DNA of 64,000 nt from Micromonospora halophytica (lineage in GTDB: Bacteria > Actinomycetota > Actinomycetes > Mycobacteriales > Micromonosporaceae): the NCBI RefSeq assembly GCF_900090245.1, contig NZ_FMDN01000010.1, positions 1 to 64,000 of the forward strand, written 5' to 3'. The position numbers and the translations under genes were made by a program. The notes under the pieces were generated by a model. The model saw nothing but the letters and a program-made list of their open reading frames with translations, did no database searches and was not told the DNA's origin. Shown here in pieces: positions 28,144 to 36,357 of this stretch (its first letter is position 1; each line of letters starts with the position of its first letter).

Positions 28144-28159
28144 GAGAGAGCGCTCTCTC
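28144..28159. promoter_or_regulatory. LacI-family operator upstream of GH81
   Basis: GAGAGAGCGCTCTCTC is a perfect 16-bp palindrome centred on GCGC, 70 bases upstream of the GH81 start. The shape matches operators of LacI-type sugar repressors in actinobacteria, such as the CebR class (GGGAGCGCTCCC type). No LacI gene is in this window, so the repressor must be encoded elsewhere. Confidence 0.7.
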
Positions 28160-28234
28160 TGAATCGGACGTTAACTGAGTCACAAGCCTTTCGTCAATGT
28201 GTCCCTCAGATGACGGAACCGTTGCCGGGCCTGC

Positions 28235-28981
28235 TCAGCTGGCGCGCGGGGCCCCTGGGCAGCCGTGTTCGCGCTCCCACGTGGTCACCTCCGCGACCGG
28301 TGAACGGTTGCCGCCCCGGCGCCAGGAGTCCAGGTACTTCGCCGGCCAGACGACCCCGCGCCGGATCCACCAGTCGTCGTGCCCGGTGCACTTCGGCGAC
28401 AGGCCGAAGTGGAGGTGACAGACGTTGTTCGCGTTACCCGTCCGGCCCACCTCGCCCAGCTGCTGCCCGGCGCGGACCCGAACCCCGGCGTCCACGCCCG
28501 GGCTGATCACGCGCAGGTGCGAGCCGTAGTACCGCACCCCGTCGTCGCCGAGCAACGACACCGACAGCCCGCCGTTGTACGGCCCCCGTGGTCCCCGCTT
28601 GTCGAACCGGTCGACGCGGCTCACCTCCAGGACCGTCCCGTCGGTCACCGCCACCACCGGCTCGCCGCAGTCGGCGAAGATGTCCGCGCCCGGGTACGTG
28701 GAGTGGGTCGGGTGGTAGGCGACGTCGTCCGCGCGTACCGGGAAGACCCGCCGGGCCGGCGACCGGCTCGGCGACGGCGAGGTGGCACGCGGCGTCGGGC
28801 TCGCGTCCGTCGCCGCCGGCTGCGCCGCGGTGGCCGGCCCGCCCGGCGTGTCCCACACCGCGCTCGGCCCTGCCGCCGGCCGGTCCCCGCCCGCGCAGCC
28901 GGCCAGCAGCGCCGGCACGAGCAGCAGCAGGACCGGGTACGCCGACCGGCTACGACGGCGGCCGATCGATCGCGAGGACAT
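28235..28981 (-). CDS. M23 family metallopeptidase lipoprotein
   Basis: A 248-residue lipoprotein. The signal peptide ends in a lipobox, LLAGC, near residue 28. After an Ala/Pro/Thr-rich linker, the LytM-type M23 domain shows YPGADIFADCGEPVVAVTDG (HX..D zinc site region) and the later NVCHLHFGLSP motif with the HXH zinc pair. Such enzymes cut peptidoglycan cross-links or act as activators of other hydrolases. ATG 28981 is preferred to an upstream ATG at 29029 because it gives a compact signal peptide. It is separated from GH81 by 160 bases. Confidence 0.85.
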   Translation of the reverse strand: MSSRSIGRRRSRSAYPVLLLLVPALLAGCAGGDRPAAGPSAVWDTPGGPATAAQPAATDASPTPRATSPSPSRSPARRVFPVRADDVAYHPTHSTYPGADIFADCGEPVVAVTDGTVLEVSRVDRFDKRGPRGPYNGGLSVSLLGDDGVRYYGSHLRVISPGVDAGVRVRAGQQLGEVGRTGNANNVCHLHFGLSPKCTGHDDWWIRRGVVWPAKYLDSWRRGGNRSPVAEVTTWEREHGCPGAPRAS

Positions 28982-29060
28982 CCGGCAATCCTGACAGACC
29001 GATACGGTGGGACGGTGCCCGAGGAGCACCGGGACCCGTGGACGGGAGCAGTGACACCAG

Positions 29061-29447
29061 ATGGACGGTCAGCCCGCGTACCCCGCCAAGCCGGCGGCCG
29101 GCCAGTTCCTGGCGCGTACCCCCTCGGGGTTGTTCCCCTCCGGGCCGCCGCGCCGGCCCACCTGGCGCGAACCGCACCCGGTGACCGGCGGAGGAGTGGC
29201 CGCAGGCGCCGCTCTCGCCGCCACCTGGCTGGCGCTGTTCGGCCTCCTCGGCCGGGACGTCACCGGCTACGCCTGGTGGACCGTGGTCGCCGGTGGGATC
29301 GCCTGGCTGGCCGCCCTGGCCCTGGCCCGTCACGGCGACCGGGGCGTCGCCACGGGGGTGGCGATCGTCACAGCGGGTGGCTGGAGCATCGCGTTCGCGG
29401 TCGTGCTCGTCCGCTGGGCCACCAGCGCGGACTGGCCGATGTGGTGA
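29061..29447 (+). CDS. Small membrane protein, unknown function
   Basis: A 128-residue protein not recognised beyond its architecture. A 45-residue Pro/Arg-rich N-terminal tail containing PPRRPTWREPHPVTGGG is followed by three membrane helices (about residues 44-64, 70-88 and 95-118), ending DWPMW. The high GC third-position pattern supports coding. The ATG lacks a clear ribosome site within ten bases. Proteins of this type are common and lineage-restricted in Micromonosporaceae; no function is proposed. Confidence 0.65.
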   Translation: MDGQPAYPAKPAAGQFLARTPSGLFPSGPPRRPTWREPHPVTGGGVAAGAALAATWLALFGLLGRDVTGYAWWTVVAGGIAWLAALALARHGDRGVATGVAIVTAGGWSIAFAVVLVRWATSADWPMW

Positions 29448-29520
29448 CGTCCGGTGAGGGGTCCACTCCGTTTCGAACGCCATCTTGACGTACCCGCTGT
29501 GACTGGGGACGCTTTCCGGC

Positions 29521-29688
29521 ATGGCCTGGACCACCCCGCGGCTCGACCCTGAGCGCAGCCGTCGCCGCCTGCAGATTCTCTCCGAGCTGGCGGGGGCCCG
29601 CGCGGTGCGCAAGCGCGAGCGGCCGCAGCGGGAACGGACCGAACAGCTGCGCCAGCTGATCGCGACCCGTCGCCGCGTCGCGGGCTGA
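29521..29688 (+). CDS. Small basic protein, hypothetical
   Basis: A 55-residue reading frame, ATG to TGA, encoding MAWTTPRLDPERSRRR at the start and ATRRRVAG at the end. The product is very rich in Arg and Glu and has heptad-like spacing in its middle, so a short amphipathic helix is plausible. The ribosome site is weak. It lies between two convincing genes on the same strand. Existence is uncertain. Confidence 0.4.
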   Translation: MAWTTPRLDPERSRRRLQILSELAGARAVRKRERPQRERTEQLRQLIATRRRVAG

Positions 29689-29805
29689 GCCGACTTTCCT
29701 CCAATGACCCGCCCTTCGGGGCGTTGACCGGTCGCCTGCCGACCCGACCGGTTAACGTGCACGCGTAACGAGTCGGCGAGCTGTGCCGAGGCCATTGGGG
29801 GAACC

Positions 29806-30333
29806 GTGTCGTACTTCGCTGCCGCCGTGGTGCGCGTCGAGGGCGGCTGGACCGCCGCAGAGGTGAACCTGCGCGGTGCCACCGACGTCGACGACGTGGC
29901 CGACCGACTGCGCGACGTCGAGCCGGACGCCGACCTCTCCCTGCTCTTCGTCGAGGCCGACGACACGTACCTGGTGATCCTGCGGCTGGACGAAGGGGAG
30001 GACCTGCGGATCTTCGGCTCCGACTCGGCGTACGCCGAGGAGTCCCGCCTCGGGGCGCTGCTCGTCGGCGACCTGAAGACCTCGGTCACCGGGCTGGACG
30101 ACACCGAGGAGACCCGGTCCGCCACCGGTGGCGGCGAGGAGAGCGAGCAGCCCGCGGTGGACCCGGAGGCCGACCCGGTCGGCGACGCGGACATCCTCGC
30201 CGACCTGGGCATCTCCGCCCAGAAACTGCTCCGGCTCTGCGCTCACGAGGGGATGCTCCCGGCCGACGTGACCGCCGAGGTGTGCCAGGTGCTCGGCTGC
30301 GCCGACGAGGTCGAGGAACTGCGTGAGGTCTGA
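29806..30333 (+). CDS. tRNA adenosine deaminase-associated protein
   Basis: A 175-residue acidic protein beginning MSYFAAAVVRVEGGW, with the segment LLFVEADDTYLVILRLDEGEDLRIF, characteristic of the actinobacterial family found immediately upstream of tadA. Its C-terminal half contains a helical stretch near ADILADLGISAQKLLRLC. Its role is inferred from constant linkage with TadA. The GTG start has GGGGGAA seven bases upstream. Its 3' end overlaps the TadA start by 11 bases, so the pair is translationally coupled. Confidence 0.88.
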   Translation: MSYFAAAVVRVEGGWTAAEVNLRGATDVDDVADRLRDVEPDADLSLLFVEADDTYLVILRLDEGEDLRIFGSDSAYAEESRLGALLVGDLKTSVTGLDDTEETRSATGGGEESEQPAVDPEADPVGDADILADLGISAQKLLRLCAHEGMLPADVTAEVCQVLGCADEVEELREV

Positions 30334-31006
30334 GCCGTCGTCGGGCGGGCCCGAACTCTCCGGCGGTGGGTCGCCGCTGGCGGGCGCCGCCGAGCCGGCC
30401 GATGCCACCGACCCGGCCCTGGGGACCGTACGACCGGGACAGCCCGCCCCCGGCGCGGTCGGGCGGGTCGGCCCAGGGGCCGTCGAGGGGCTGGCCGGAC
30501 CGGAGGGGCCGGGTCGCCGGCAGCGGCACGAGCTGTGGATGCGCCGGGCGCTGGAGGTCGCGGTCACCGGCCCGGACCTGCCGGCCGTCGCCGCCCCGAC
30601 GGGCGGCGGGGGTGGCGTGCCGGTCGACGACGTGCCGGTCGGTGCGGTGGTCTACGGCCCGGACGGCACCGAGCTGGCGGTCGGACGCAACGAGCGTGAG
30701 CTGACCGGGGACCCGACCGCCCACGCCGAGGTGCTGGCGCTGCGCCGGGCCGCCGAGCGGCTCGGCCGCTGGCGGCTGGACGACTGCACCCTCGTGGTGA
30801 CGCTGGAACCGTGCACGATGTGCGCGGGCGCGCTGGTGCTGGCCCGGATCTCGACCGTGGTCTTCGGCGCGTGGGAGCCGAAGACCGGGGCCGCCGGGTC
30901 GCTCTGGGACGTGCTGCGCGACCGCCGGCTCAACCACCGCCCCGAGGTCTACGGCGGGGTGCTGGAGGCGGAGAACGCCGCCGTCCTGCGGGCCTTCTTC
31001 CGCTGA
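30323..31006 (+). CDS. tadA: tRNA-specific adenosine deaminase TadA
   Basis: A zinc-dependent cytidine-deaminase-fold enzyme that converts A34 to inosine in tRNA-Arg. The HAEV catalytic motif (ending TAHAEVLALRRAAE) and the PCTMCAG zinc site are both present, with VFGAWEPKTGAAGSLWDVL following. If translation starts at GTG 30323, the protein is 227 residues with a 70-residue Gly/Pro/Ala-rich extension that normal TadA lacks. GAGGA six bases upstream supports that start. ATG 30539 would give a standard-length enzyme. The gene is coupled to the associated protein. Confidence 0.9.
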   Translation: MRSEPSSGGPELSGGGSPLAGAAEPADATDPALGTVRPGQPAPGAVGRVGPGAVEGLAGPEGPGRRQRHELWMRRALEVAVTGPDLPAVAAPTGGGGGVPVDDVPVGAVVYGPDGTELAVGRNERELTGDPTAHAEVLALRRAAERLGRWRLDDCTLVVTLEPCTMCAGALVLARISTVVFGAWEPKTGAAGSLWDVLRDRRLNHRPEVYGGVLEAENAAVLRAFFR

Positions 31007-31020
31007 CCGTGCCGACGTTC

Positions 31021-31054
31021 CCGGTCGGCCGGCGCACGGACCCCGGCCGGCCGG
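31021..31054 (+). terminator. Hairpin between convergent tadA and thioesterase genes
   Basis: CCGGTCGGCCGG at 31021-31032 pairs with CCGGCCGGCCGG at 31043-31054 with a single G-U wobble, around a ten-base loop. Confidence 0.5.
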
Positions 31055-31061
31055 TGCCGCC

Positions 31062-31529
31062 TCAGGCCGGGGTCGCGGCGGGACGCAGCAGGGTCGCGGC
31101 CACCGCGCGGGCGGCATCGGTCCACCGGGTGGGCCGCAGGGTCGCCGGGTCGAGCCGGACGATCGCCCGCCGGCCCTCGGCGTGCACCGTGCGGCCGTCC
31201 GGCGAACGGAACTGGTAGCCGTACTCGGCGCTGCTGGTGCCGAAGTGGTCGAGCCAGAAGTGCACCGCCACCGGCCCGGTCCCGGTGATCGGGGCGCGGA
31301 AGGTGATGGTGAACTCGCGGACCGCGTGGAACACGTCGGGGGCGCTGGCCGAGCCGCCCCGGAAGGAGATCCCCCGGGCGGCCCAGTACGGCGACAGCGC
31401 GCGTTCCAGCAGTACCGCGTACCGGGCGTTGTGCAGGATGCCGAGGGCGTCGAGGTCGTCGAAGTGCACGGTGACGTGCTCGACGTGACCGAACTCGACG
31501 GCGGGCGGGTCGATGACGGTGTGGGTCAC
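31062..31529 (-). CDS. Hotdog-fold acyl-CoA thioesterase (4HBT type)
   Basis: A 155-residue protein with VHFDDLDALGILHNARYAVLLE near residues 20-42, matching the 4-hydroxybenzoyl-CoA thioesterase/YbgC pattern with the catalytic aspartate. The remaining strands, including REFTITFRAPITG and GRRAIVRLD, fit a hotdog fold. It probably hydrolyses an acyl-CoA or acyl-carrier intermediate. The GTG start overlaps the TGA of the TetR gene as GTGA (31526-31529), so the two are one coupled operon. Confidence 0.86.
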   Translation of the reverse strand: MTHTVIDPPAVEFGHVEHVTVHFDDLDALGILHNARYAVLLERALSPYWAARGISFRGGSASAPDVFHAVREFTITFRAPITGTGPVAVHFWLDHFGTSSAEYGYQFRSPDGRTVHAEGRRAIVRLDPATLRPTRWTDAARAVAATLLRPAATPA

Positions 31530-32167
31530 GGGAGACCACCTTCCGGTAGCAGGGTGGGATCGGGGCACAGCGCCCGCAGGCGGTCCAGCAGACCCTGGCG
31601 GGCGTGCCGGTAGGCGGTGTCGGGGTCCAGCAGCCGCGAGCGCATCGCGGCGGCGATCCCGAGGGCGTCGATCTCGTACGCCAGCTGTGACACGTCGGTG
31701 CCGGCCGGGATTTCACCGGCCTCCACGGCCTCCCGGACGAGCCGTTCGAGGAACGCGGTCCACCGGCCGAACACCTCGGCGAGCCGGTCCCGGACCGGAC
31801 CGGGACGGGCGTTGTACTCGAAGTCCGTGCTGGCGAAGAAGCAGCCGCCGGGGAGCACCCGGGCGGCGTAGAAGTCGATCCGGGCCTGGTGCAGCGCCCA
31901 GAGTCGCCGTACGCCGGCCGGGGCGCGCAGGCCCGGCCCGACGATCCGCTCCTGCCACTGCTCGACGGCCCGGTCGACGGTGGCGAGCTGGAGCGCCTCC
32001 TTGGACCGCCAGTGCGCGAAGAGACCGGACTTGCTGACGCCGAGGGTGTCGGCGAGTCGGGCGAGGGAGAGCCCGTCCAGACCGACCTCGGTGGCCAGCA
32101 CCACGGCGGCGTCCAGCGCGGCGCTGCGGGTCCGGTCGCCACGCGCGAGGCGTCCGTCGACTGTCAT
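31526..32167 (-). CDS. TetR/AcrR family transcriptional regulator
   Basis: A 213-residue regulator. The N-terminal DNA-binding helix-turn-helix contains RLADTLGVSKSGLFAHWRSKE (residues about 38-58), the standard TetR signature. The C-terminal ligand-binding domain contains GGCFFASTDFEYNARPG, which is typical of one TetR subgroup. It is cotranscribed with a thioesterase, so it likely responds to an acyl-type ligand and represses this operon. Its 12-bp palindromic operator lies at 32190-32201. Confidence 0.9.
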   Translation of the reverse strand: MTVDGRLARGDRTRSAALDAAVVLATEVGLDGLSLARLADTLGVSKSGLFAHWRSKEALQLATVDRAVEQWQERIVGPGLRAPAGVRRLWALHQARIDFYAARVLPGGCFFASTDFEYNARPGPVRDRLAEVFGRWTAFLERLVREAVEAGEIPAGTDVSQLAYEIDALGIAAAMRSRLLDPDTAYRHARQGLLDRLRALCPDPTLLPEGGLP

Positions 32168-32189
32168 GGGCAGAGACTAATAAATAAGC

Positions 32190-32201
32190 ACGACCGGTCG
32201 T
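32190..32201. promoter_or_regulatory. TetR operator, 12-bp palindrome
   Basis: ACGACCGGTCGT is a perfect palindrome 23 bases upstream of the TetR ATG, in an AT-rich region that looks like the promoter (TTATT and TATTAG nearby on the minus strand). Autoregulation is inferred. Confidence 0.65.
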
Positions 32202-32240
32202 ATAGTTTTATGGGGTGACCGTGGTCACCCTTACGGAACG

Positions 32241-32269
32241 GCCCCGCCGTCCAGGACGAACGGCGGGGC
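32241..32269. terminator. Hairpin downstream of deoD
   Basis: GCCCCGCCGT at 32241-32250 pairs perfectly with ACGGCGGGGC at 32260-32269 with a nine-base loop. The deoD gene on the minus strand ends 16 bases away, so this is its terminator. Confidence 0.75.
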
Positions 32270-32284
32270 GGCGGGGCCGGCGGC

Positions 32285-32992
32285 TCAGGCGACGACGGTG
32301 TCCAGGGCGATCTCGACCATCTGGCCGAAGGTCTGCTCGCGCTCCTGCGACGTGGTCTTCTCGCCGGTCTTGATGTGGTCGCTGACGGTCAGGATGGTCA
32401 ACGCCCGCGCCCTGAACCGGGCCGCGATCGTGTACAGCGCCGCGGACTCCATCTCGACGGCCAGCACGCCGTAGTCGGCGAGCGCGTCGTAGAGGTCCGG
32501 CCGATCGGTGTAGAACGCGTCCGCCGCCAGGATCGGGCCGACGTGCATCCGGATGCCGCGCCGCTCGGCCACCTCGACCGAGGTACGCAGCAGGCCGAAG
32601 TCCGCCACCGGCGCGTAGTCGATCAACCCGTCGAAACGCACCCGGTTCATGTTCGAGTCGGTGGACGACCCGATCGCGGCGACCACGTCACGCAGTTGGA
32701 GATCCTCGGTGAGGGCGCCGCAGGAGCCGACCCGGATCAGGGTCTTCACGCCGTACTCGTTGATCAGTTCGTGGGCGTAGATCGAGGCGGACGGCATGCC
32801 CATGCCGGAGCCCTGGACGGACACCTCGACGCCGTTCCAGCGGCCGGTGAAGCCCAGCATGCCCCGGACCGTCGAGTAGCACGTGGCGTCCTCGAGGTAG
32901 GTCTCCGCGATCCACTTGGCCCGCAGCGGGTCGCCCGGCATCAGGACCCGCTCGGCGATCTCTCCCGGCTTCGCGCCGATGTGCGTACTCAT
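32285..32992 (-). CDS. deoD: Purine-nucleoside phosphorylase DeoD-type
   Basis: A 235-residue protein in the hexameric DeoD family. [20 protein letters not shown] and [17 protein letters not shown] form the substrate and phosphate site, and [16 protein letters not shown] gives the ribose-site Met-Glu, with SDHIKTGE near the C-terminus. It cleaves purine ribonucleosides with phosphate for salvage. The ATG at 32992 lies close to AGGATC on the minus strand. The gene stands alone beside tRNA-Ser. Confidence 0.95.
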   Translation of the reverse strand: MSTHIGAKPGEIAERVLMPGDPLRAKWIAETYLEDATCYSTVRGMLGFTGRWNGVEVSVQGSGMGMPSASIYAHELINEYGVKTLIRVGSCGALTEDLQLRDVVAAIGSSTDSNMNRVRFDGLIDYAPVADFGLLRTSVEVAERRGIRMHVGPILAADAFYTDRPDLYDALADYGVLAVEMESAALYTIAARFRARALTILTVSDHIKTGEKTTSQEREQTFGQMVEIALDTVVA

Positions 32993-33067
32993 GGCGAAGA
33001 TCCTGCCAGGCCGACCGGGGGGATACCGGTTCGGCATCCGAACCCGAGGTCCTGTACCCTCGTCGGC

Positions 33068-33154
33068 GGTGGCGTGTCCGAGTGGCCTAAGGAGCACGCC
33101 TCGAAAGCGTGTGAGGGTTTACGCCCTCCGCGGGTTCAAATCCCGCCGCCACCG
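33068..33154 (+). tRNA. tRNA-Ser(CGA)
   Basis: An 87-base type II tRNA with a seven-base acceptor stem (GGTGGCG / CGCCACC), a long variable arm and a GTTCAAAT T-loop. The anticodon stem CACGC/GCGTG encloses loop CTCGAAA, so the anticodon is CGA at 33102-33104, reading UCG serine codons. CCA is not encoded. A strong hairpin follows. Confidence 0.95.
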
Positions 33155-33168
33155 CTCGTGAACAGCGA

Positions 33169-33206
33169 GAACGCCCGGTCGATCCGCGAGGATCGGCCGG
33201 GCGTTC
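33169..33206 (+). terminator. tRNA-Ser terminator hairpin
   Basis: A 17-bp stem (33169-33185 with 33190-33206, one G-U) with a short loop lies 15 bases after tRNA-Ser(CGA). Confidence 0.72.
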
Positions 33207-33324
33207 CGCTTGTGGTCTCAGTTTCGGTCCCCCGACGATGAGATCCGCTCTCAGGGGCGGCGAAGCCCACGCGCTACCGGTATCGTCCGCTGTCACGCCA
33301 TGGACCGTACGGGGAGGGGCGCCG

Positions 33325-33891
33325 GTGTCGTCCGAGGTCTTGTTCTTTTCCGGGGCTGTGGCTGTGCTCTTGGCGGTTGCTGTACTCCTTGGCAGGGTGC
33401 TGGCCAAGCGGCATCGCTGGAGACTTCCGCCCTTGGTGGGAGCCCTTGCCGCGTCGGTGACGGTGTTGACGGTGATCACGGGGCCGCTCGGCGCCCGTTC
33501 GCTGGCGGCGGTGCTTGCCGCCCTGCTATGGGGGGCCGTCCTTCTGGTCACCGTCCTCTTGGTGACGCGCTCACACTCACGCCTTGCAGGCGTGGTCGGC
33601 GTGGTCGGTGGACTCATCGCGATTCACGCGGCGATGGTCGCGTTTGTGGTGGTGAGGTTTAGCGCGACCGAGGCCCCCCGGGAGTACGCTCTGCTGTGGT
33701 TGCCCGCCGCACTGACGGGCGCGGTGAAGAAACTGGGTGAGCCGGGCAGCGGTGCCGATACGCCGCTGTGGGTTCGAATGTCTCAGGACGCCGGCCTGTT
33801 GCCGATGTTGGTGGTCTTGTTGTCGGGCTTTGCCGTGTCCTATGTGGCACGCCGCGGGGCCCTCGTCCGCGCTGCCGACATTCAGGTCTGA
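33325..33891 (+). CDS. Membrane protein, unknown function
   Basis: A 188-residue protein with about five membrane helices beginning at once with SSEVLFFSGAVAVLLAVAVLL. No family is recognised. GTG 33325 is chosen because GAGGGG lies just upstream and the membrane helix starts immediately; an upstream ATG at 33238 would add a 29-residue arginine-containing tail. The base composition and codon use are less extreme than in neighbouring genes. It lies just downstream of tRNA-Ser(CGA), a typical location for lineage-specific genes, but no other signs of transfer are seen. Confidence 0.6.
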   Translation: MSSEVLFFSGAVAVLLAVAVLLGRVLAKRHRWRLPPLVGALAASVTVLTVITGPLGARSLAAVLAALLWGAVLLVTVLLVTRSHSRLAGVVGVVGGLIAIHAAMVAFVVVRFSATEAPREYALLWLPAALTGAVKKLGEPGSGADTPLWVRMSQDAGLLPMLVVLLSGFAVSYVARRGALVRAADIQV

Positions 33892-34021
33892 GCTTCTAAC
33901 GGATCCACCGTTCGGCGTACGCGGCCACCCGGACGGCGGACGACCCACCCATTCACCCAGTTATCGTCGTCCGTCCATGCCTTTACCGTGTCGGGGCAGT
34001 CCACGACGAGCGGGGGTTTTG

Positions 34022-35674
34022 GTGGGCCGAAGAACCATGAGTGTGTCGCTGGTGGCGGTGCTGGCCGGGCTGGCGCTCGGCGCTCCCGCCCGAGCGGCGG
34101 ACGACGTCCAGGTCATCACGAGAGACGGCGTCGTTTTGCAACACCACCGGGTGGCGAAGGCGACCACGCCGGTGCGAGGGAACGGGGGCACCCGTTCCGA
34201 CTTCGACGGCGACGGCGTCGACGACCTCGCCGTCAGCAGTGAACCCATGAACTACGACCTGCCGCATGGTGCGACAGGTCTGGTCGTGGTGCGGTACTCC
34301 TCCGCGCCACAGGTCGACTACCTGATCGGCGGCCAGTCGCCGGAGGGTGGTAGCAGCGGCTTCGGCTCGGCGGTCGTGGCCGGCAACTTCAACGGCGACC
34401 GGTACGACGACCTGGCGATCGGCAACATGGACGAGGTGGATCCGGGCAACAAGGCGCACGCCGGCGGGGTCTGGGTCATCCCGGGGAGCAGCGTCGGACT
34501 GCTGGTCGGCGCGGCGAAGCACTTCAACCAGAGCTCAGCCGGTGTCCCGGGGGCGTCGGAGAACTACGACTGGTTCGGCGCGTCGCTGGCGGCCGGCGAC
34601 ATCAACGGCGACGGTCGTGAGGACCTCGCCATCGGCGCGTACGGGGAGGCGATCGGGACGAAGACGGCCGCCGGCTCGGTCACCGTCCTCTACGGCGGGT
34701 CGACCGGTCTCACCACCACCGGTGCCCAGTACCTCCAGCAGGACCAGGCCGGGGTGCCCGGTGCGGCCGAGCGCGACGACTACTTCGGCTACTCGCTGGC
34801 GATCGGCAATGTCGACAACAACCGCTACAAAGACCTGGTGATCGGCGCGCTCCGGGAGAACGACGGCGTGTCCTACCACGGCAGCGGGATGGTCACCCTG
34901 ATGTGGGGTTCGCCGACCGGGGTGTCGTCCACCGGTGCCACCTCGGTCACCGGCGCCGCGGTGTACGGCGCGGCCGGGGGAGGCGACGTCATCGCCTGGC
35001 ACCTGGGCGCGACGCTCGCCGTCGGCGATGCGAACGGTGACGGGCTGGGCGAGGTCGTGGTCGGCGCGCCCGGTGCGCAGACCCCGCACCTCAACGGCGG
35101 CCTGGTCGCGGTCTTCACCGGGCGTACCGCCGGGTTGTCCGGCACCGAGGTCCGGATCTTCACCCAGTGGACCGCCGGGGTGCCGGGGACGCCGGAGAAC
35201 GACGACCACTTCGGCGCGTCGTTGGCGACGGGTGACGTGACCGGCGACGGAAGGGCGGACGTGCTGGTCGGTTCCCCCGGCGAGGAGGTCGGCCCGACCG
35301 GCCAGGCGGGCGTGATCACCCTGCTCAAGGGTTCCGCCGCCGGGGTCACCGGTAGCGGCGCGCAGGCGTTCGACCAGAACCACGCCGACATCCCGGGCAC
35401 GGTCGAGCGCGGTGACCAGTTCGGCAAGTCGGTCGCGGTGCTGAACCTCGACGACACCGGTCCGCTGGACGCCGTCGTGGCCTCGCCCGGTGAGGAGGTG
35501 GCCGGCGACACGCCCGGCTACGCGTCCGGTTCGATGGTCACCTTCCACGGCTCCACCGGCGGGCTCGTGCCGCAGTTCGTCTCGTGGAGCGGGGGCAGCC
35601 TGCGTACCGACCGGATCTGGCCGATGGGGTACGGCAAGCGGGTCGCCGGGCCGCAGAGCGGCGGCGGTTTCTGA
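34022..35674 (+). CDS. Secreted FG-GAP repeat (integrin-like beta-propeller) protein
   Basis: A 550-residue exported protein. A twin-arginine-like VGRRTMSVSL start and signal peptide end in PARAADD. Seven FG-GAP repeats then form a beta-propeller: DFDGDGVDDLAV, NFNGDRYDDLAIG, DINGDGREDLAIG and similar Ca-binding loops recur through residue 500. Bacterial FG-GAP proteins are secreted and may bind surfaces or act as esterases, but no catalytic triad is seen. GTG 34022 is chosen for GGGGG upstream; ATG 33977 gives an alternative, longer N-terminus. Two hairpins follow the stop. Confidence 0.8.
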   Translation: MGRRTMSVSLVAVLAGLALGAPARAADDVQVITRDGVVLQHHRVAKATTPVRGNGGTRSDFDGDGVDDLAVSSEPMNYDLPHGATGLVVVRYSSAPQVDYLIGGQSPEGGSSGFGSAVVAGNFNGDRYDDLAIGNMDEVDPGNKAHAGGVWVIPGSSVGLLVGAAKHFNQSSAGVPGASENYDWFGASLAAGDINGDGREDLAIGAYGEAIGTKTAAGSVTVLYGGSTGLTTTGAQYLQQDQAGVPGAAERDDYFGYSLAIGNVDNNRYKDLVIGALRENDGVSYHGSGMVTLMWGSPTGVSSTGATSVTGAAVYGAAGGGDVIAWHLGATLAVGDANGDGLGEVVVGAPGAQTPHLNGGLVAVFTGRTAGLSGTEVRIFTQWTAGVPGTPENDDHFGASLATGDVTGDGRADVLVGSPGEEVGPTGQAGVITLLKGSAAGVTGSGAQAFDQNHADIPGTVERGDQFGKSVAVLNLDDTGPLDAVVASPGEEVAGDTPGYASGSMVTFHGSTGGLVPQFVSWSGGSLRTDRIWPMGYGKRVAGPQSGGGF

Positions 35675-35698
35675 TCGGCGGCACCGTCGACACGCAGA

Positions 35699-35726
35699 CG
35701 CCCGGCCGGTCCTGACGGGCCGGGCG
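35699..35726 (+). terminator. Hairpin after FG-GAP gene
   Basis: CGCCCGGCC at 35699-35707 pairs with GGCCGGGCG at 35718-35726 around a ten-base loop. Confidence 0.6.
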
Positions 35727-35760
35727 GGCGTTTCCGCGTGCAGGACCTGTTCGGCGGGGT

Positions 35761-35795
35761 CCGGCGGGACCACCGTCAACTGGTGGTCCCGCCGG
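35761..35795. terminator. 14-bp stem hairpin between convergent genes
   Basis: CCGGCGGGACCACC at 35761-35774 pairs perfectly with GGTGGTCCCGCCGG at 35782-35795 around a seven-base loop. It ends the minus-strand hypothetical operon and can back up the preceding hairpin for the FG-GAP gene. Confidence 0.75.
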
Positions 35796-35826
35796 GCCGG
35801 AGCCTCGGGTCGGAGGCCGTCGGGGC

Positions 35827-36357
35827 TCAGCAGGGGCCGTAGCCCTCGTCGAAGAGGCGGCGGGCCCAGTCGGCGTACCCGGCGATGATCTCGCGTACGG
35901 CGGTGCCGTCGTGCAGGAAGAGGTACGCCCGGTCGCCGTCGCGGGCGAGCAGCCCGTGGAACCGGTAGGTCCCCTGTGGAGCGGCCAGCGGGGCGGCGTA
36001 GGGGTAGCTGGCCCGTACCGCGTCGACCGGGGTGCCGACGGTGATCCCCTCCGGGGTGCTCATCGGGTCGTCCAGCCAGAGCAGCACCAGCCGGTCGTCG
36101 ACGAAGATCGGGCTGGCCGACTCGTGCCCGGTCAGCGTCGGTCCGCAGGCGTCGACGTCGGCGCGCAGCACTCCGCGTCGGGCCAGTTCCTGTTCGGTGT
36201 CGCCGAACTCGGCGTCGCCGAGGCCGTGCAGACCGACCACCTCGGTGGCGCCGATCGGCCGTGCGGGCATGTTGGGCCCTTGTGGACGGACACCGCTGCC
36301 GGAGATCGAGGCAGCCGTCAGCAGCGCCGCAATGAACAGGAATTGTCGCAATTTCAT
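35827..36357 (-). CDS. Secreted hypothetical protein
   Basis: A 176-residue protein with a signal peptide (MKLRQFLFIAALLTAASI) and a mature domain that contains two cysteines near DVDACGPTLTGHE and at the very C-terminus (EGYGPC). No family is recognised. The ATG at 36357 overlaps the TGA of the upstream gene as ATGA (36354-36357), so the two are translationally coupled. GGGGG lies upstream on the minus strand. Its role is unknown; the pair probably acts together at the cell envelope. Confidence 0.68.
   Translation of the reverse strand: MKLRQFLFIAALLTAASISGSGVRPQGPNMPARPIGATEVVGLHGLGDAEFGDTEQELARRGVLRADVDACGPTLTGHESASPIFVDDRLVLLWLDDPMSTPEGITVGTPVDAVRASYPYAAPLAAPQGTYRFHGLLARDGDRAYLFLHDGTAVREIIAGYADWARRLFDEGYGPC

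Noticed and set aside
34022..35674. Mobile element near tRNA-Ser genes
   Set aside because: No integrase, transposase or att-type direct repeat of either tRNA end is seen; the secreted FG-GAP gene alone does not support a mobile element.
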